In this document: positions 30,790-33,089 of the stretch, piece after piece
Layout of the letters: each line of letters opens with the position of its first letter
Position numbering within the stretch: position 1 is the stretch's first letter
Assembly: GCA_041305345.1 (NCBI GenBank)
Contig: JBFYLP010000007.1
Coordinates: forward strand, 1 to 33,089
Origin: JACRGC01 sp041305345
GTDB taxonomy: Archaea; Micrarchaeota; Micrarchaeia; Norongarragalinales; SBBD01
Direction: 5' to 3'
DNA length: 33,089 nt
The notes under the pieces: generated by a model
Seen by the model: only the letters and a program-made list of their open reading frames with translations
Database searches by the model: none
Told to the model about the DNA's origin: nothing
Translations under genes and position numbers: made by a program

Positions 30790-33089
30790 TCAGGGGGTTG
30801 GGGGCGGGCCACGCCCATCGGGGGTCGATGGTTTTGCATCCGCGTCCAGGCTTGGCGCCACCGCCCTAGCCTGCTCGATTTTCTTGTGCGTTTTCTTTAT
30901 GTAGTAAATTGAAAGCGCCATAACTGCGAGTATCAGCACGATGGAAACCAGCCAAGTGAAGCTCGCCTTCTGGTCCTGTGTTTTTTGCACGGTTGTCTTT
31001 AGCCGGTCACGCGCCCTATTCAGCACGATAAGTGCCTGTTCCGTCCTGCCTGTTTCAGCTAGCTCTTTCGCATCCTTGAGGTAGTTCTCGATCGCCAGCC
31101 GATCCTGCTCCGGAAGGTCACCTAGGTTGTTGGAATATTCATCCTCGACTTCTATGATCCCCCTAACGATCTCGCGAGCGGTTTGCTTGGGAATGGGCGT
31201 CGGGGATGCCTTGATGGAAGGGGATGGGGATGCGTAGGTGTCAGGTGAGCTCGGAGGCGAATATGGCGAGCTTGAGCTGGAGGGGGGCTGGTAGGGCGCG
31301 ACGCATACATTGCTCTGGCAAGATTGGCCCGAAGGGCAGGGCGGATTGCCGTAGTCGCAGCCTTGGGGCATCGCTAAAGTCGTGAAATTTTGCACTTCGG
31401 AGTAATTGCATCCGCCAAGGGAGCAACTGCCCGCCTTGAAGTAATAGATAGCTCCGGGCGAAAGGGAGGAAAGCGTCACAGAGTGCGATTCGACGTTGTC
31501 GTCCTGGCCTGCCCTGAATTCCAGGAGGGTTTCATTCAATCCGTACTCAACAGATGAATTGCTGTTCACTCCGCTTGTCGACCACGCGATGGTTGCGGAA
31601 TTGAACGTAGGGGTCACCGTGACGGGCCCCATCTGTGGGATCGGATTGAAGGGGTTAGATGTGACGTTTACAGTAACCGTCGAAGTGCGCAGGCCAGCTT
31701 GGGCTGTAGTAAATGTCAGAAGAACGCCGTGGAGCCCTTCGGCAAGGCCGGCGGCATTATATTGCACTACGACATTGGCAACGGAATTTTGTGCTAGAGA
31801 TGAGGGGCAGCCAATTATTGCAGCCCAGGAGACATTGGCAGTACAGGTGAACGAATTTAGTGCTTGGTTGCCCGTATTGTTCAAAGTGATGGAACGGTTA
31901 ACGTATGAGTTTGGCGGGGAAGAAAATGAGTCAGTTGAGGGAATGACGCTGTAACTATAAACCGGCTGAATGACGGCGAATGTGAAATTGGTTGCGCCGA
32001 AGGATACCTGGCTGCTGTTGTCAGTTGCCCGGCAGTTCCACTTATAATTCCCCGGTGTAAGGCCGGTAAGGGAGAAAACTTGCGTCGTGGCAGTCCCCGA
32101 AACCGTCCTGCTCTGGTCGGCGCGCCAGGTTCCGCTCGTATCCGTGTAAAGCGCGATGGAGCTTAGCCTTCGGTCATCATACGCGCTGCAATTGAAATCC
32201 TGCGCCGGCAGGTACGTCGAAATGCCGCTGCCTGGCGAATTGAGGAACACCGTTGGCGCCAAGTCCTGCAATGCGGTTGCAATCGAAAATGAGATTTCAA
32301 AATCATCGGGATTGATGTTGCCCGCCGAATCCTGGCATCTGACATAGTAAGAGTACGAGTTTCCATCAGAAAAACCGCTTACGGTTGTTGAATGCGTCAA
32401 AGCGCCAGTTGTGGCAAAGACATTCGCCATTGCTGCAAAAGGCGTGCCAGCGGCTTGGGAGTATTTGCAATTTGCATTCTCATCAGTACTGAGGCTGATT
32501 GTGGTTTGCACGGTTCCTGCTGCGAGGGTGCCAGTTGGCTGGCCATTGCCCCTAACGGGGGGGGCCGTATCCGGGATCGCGGTGGTTGCCTTTGTTGCAA
32601 CATTGGAAAGGCCAGACCAGTTGGGGACCTCATCTGCGGCTTTTATCGCAAAATAATAGGTGGTTGATGCTAAAAGCCCGTTTACAGTCATTGATTCGCT
32701 GGAACCCGCTATTTGGGGGGTGGGTTCGCCCCCTGCCTGATAACGTGTAGCCCAATTGGCATCCGTAATCAAGGAGTAAGAATACCTTAAATCATACTGC
32801 GATGCAGTGCCGGAATTTCCATCATCTCCAGGTGAGGCCCATTGGAGCGCAATCGAATCAACGGTTGATGAAACGGCAATAAGATTGGAGATTGCAGAAG
32901 GCGGAGTCGTATCCGCTCCCGCGGTTGTTGCTCTTGAAACGGCATTAGATAGTGCAGACCAGTTGGGAACCTCATCAGAGGTTTTCACCGCAAAGTAATA
33001 GGTTGTTGACGGGCTTAGGCTTCCGATCGTCATTGATTGGGAAGTTCCTGCGATCAGAGGTGCTGGCTCCCCGGTTGCCTGCGATGCGC
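30790..33089 (-). CDS. Secreted Fn3/Ig-like surface protein with C-terminal membrane anchor, 5' end missing
   Basis: The frame is open from the right window edge to a stop at 30790, about 766 codons. In order: a partial Fn3 (ATGEPAPLIAGTSQS, then STTYYFAVKTSDEVPNWS), a second Fn3 (ALQWASPGDDGNSGTA), an Fn3-like domain with paired Cys, an Ig-like domain, a domain with NNTGNQALNSFTCTANVSW, another Fn3-like domain, a short Cys-rich motif (GCDYGNPPCPSGQSCQSNVC), a Ser/Pro linker, a helical region of about 60 residues, one membrane helix and a Pro-rich tail. It is an extracellular, membrane-anchored protein, probably for adhesion or envelope structure. Confidence 0.85.
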   Translation of the reverse strand, partial: ASQATGEPAPLIAGTSQSMTIGSLSPSTTYYFAVKTSDEVPNWSALSNAVSRATTAGADTTPPSAISNLIAVSSTVDSIALQWASPGDDGNSGTASQYDLRYSYSLITDANWATRYQAGGEPTPQIAGSSESMTVNGLLASTTYYFAIKAADEVPNWSGLSNVATKATTAIPDTAPPVRGNGQPTGTLAAGTVQTTISLSTDENANCKYSQAAGTPFAAMANVFATTGALTHSTTVSGFSDGNSYSYYVRCQDSAGNINPDDFEISFSIATALQDLAPTVFLNSPGSGISTYLPAQDFNCSAYDDRRLSSIALYTDTSGTWRADQSRTVSGTATTQVFSLTGLTPGNYKWNCRATDNSSQVSFGATNFTFAVIQPVYSYSVIPSTDSFSSPPNSYVNRSITLNNTGNQALNSFTCTANVSWAAIIGCPSSLAQNSVANVVVQYNAAGLAEGLHGVLLTFTTAQAGLRTSTVTVNVTSNPFNPIPQMGPVTVTPTFNSATIAWSTSGVNSNSSVEYGLNETLLEFRAGQDDNVESHSVTLSSLSPGAIYYFKAGSCSLGGCNYSEVQNFTTLAMPQGCDYGNPPCPSGQSCQSNVCVAPYQPPSSSSSPYSPPSSPDTYASPSPSIKASPTPIPKQTAREIVRGIIEVEDEYSNNLGDLPEQDRLAIENYLKDAKELAETGRTEQALIVLNRARDRLKTTVQKTQDQKASFTWLVSIVLILAVMALSIYYIKKTHKKIEQARAVAPSLDADAKPSTPDGRGPPPTP

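Overview
The window reads as a stretch of archaeal chromosome. It carries archaeal EF-1alpha, EF-2 and ribosomal protein uS10, a family B DNA polymerase, two FtsZ paralogues, SMC, an OapC/ArvC-type zinc-ribbon protein next to a BofA-like protein, and a tiny HVO_2753-like zinc ribbon. Many genes have a TATA-like box about 22-30 bases before the start codon and no obvious ribosome binding site, which suggests leaderless transcripts. The tRNA genes lack an encoded CCA and carry bulge-helix-bulge introns. Gene content and non-canonical tRNA introns fit a DPANN-type archaeon (Micrarchaeota/Diapherotrites-like); that placement is inference.

Layout. 1-4.6 kb: the 5' part of a secreted BNR/Fn3 protein (off the left edge), a Kef-type antiporter, an inositol-monophosphatase-family enzyme and two PspC proteins. 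4.6-10 kb: four tRNA genes interspersed with membrane-protein and hypothetical genes (oapC-bofA, uppP, an LPG-synthase/flippase-like protein, a Yip1-like protein). Three of these tRNAs, Arg(CCU), Ser(GCU) and Arg(GCG), are interrupted by six introns in total; all three have one at the same place in the T-loop (59/60). The introns fall into at least two sequence families, and a lone family A copy lies against tRNA-Thr(CGU) within a 38-bp duplication of that tRNA's 3' end. 10-16.3 kb: information processing (zinc ribbon, FAD synthase-like enzyme, EF-1alpha, uS10, EF-2) and a kinase-fold protein. 16.3-19 kb: small secreted or membrane proteins, including a Kazal-domain protein, around a structured 335-bp non-coding stretch. 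19.3-21.9 kb: ftsZ2 and ftsZ1 in tandem, with a repeated 14-bp motif upstream. 22-27.2 kb: a mini membrane protein, polB, three unrecognised genes, a PRC-barrel protein and a second Yip1-like protein. 27.2-33.1 kb: SMC and the 3' part of a secreted Fn3 protein that runs off the right edge.

How it works together. Most genes are housekeeping: translation, replication, chromosome organisation and division. FtsZ1, FtsZ2, SMC and a PRC-barrel protein of the size of known archaeal division factors lie within about 11 kb. The most unusual content is the tRNA intron set: one tRNA-Ser with three introns, repeated T-loop insertions, and related intron sequences in different tRNAs. Both window edges fall inside similar Fn3 repeats on the same strand, so an assembly break or two repeat-sharing surface proteins should be considered.
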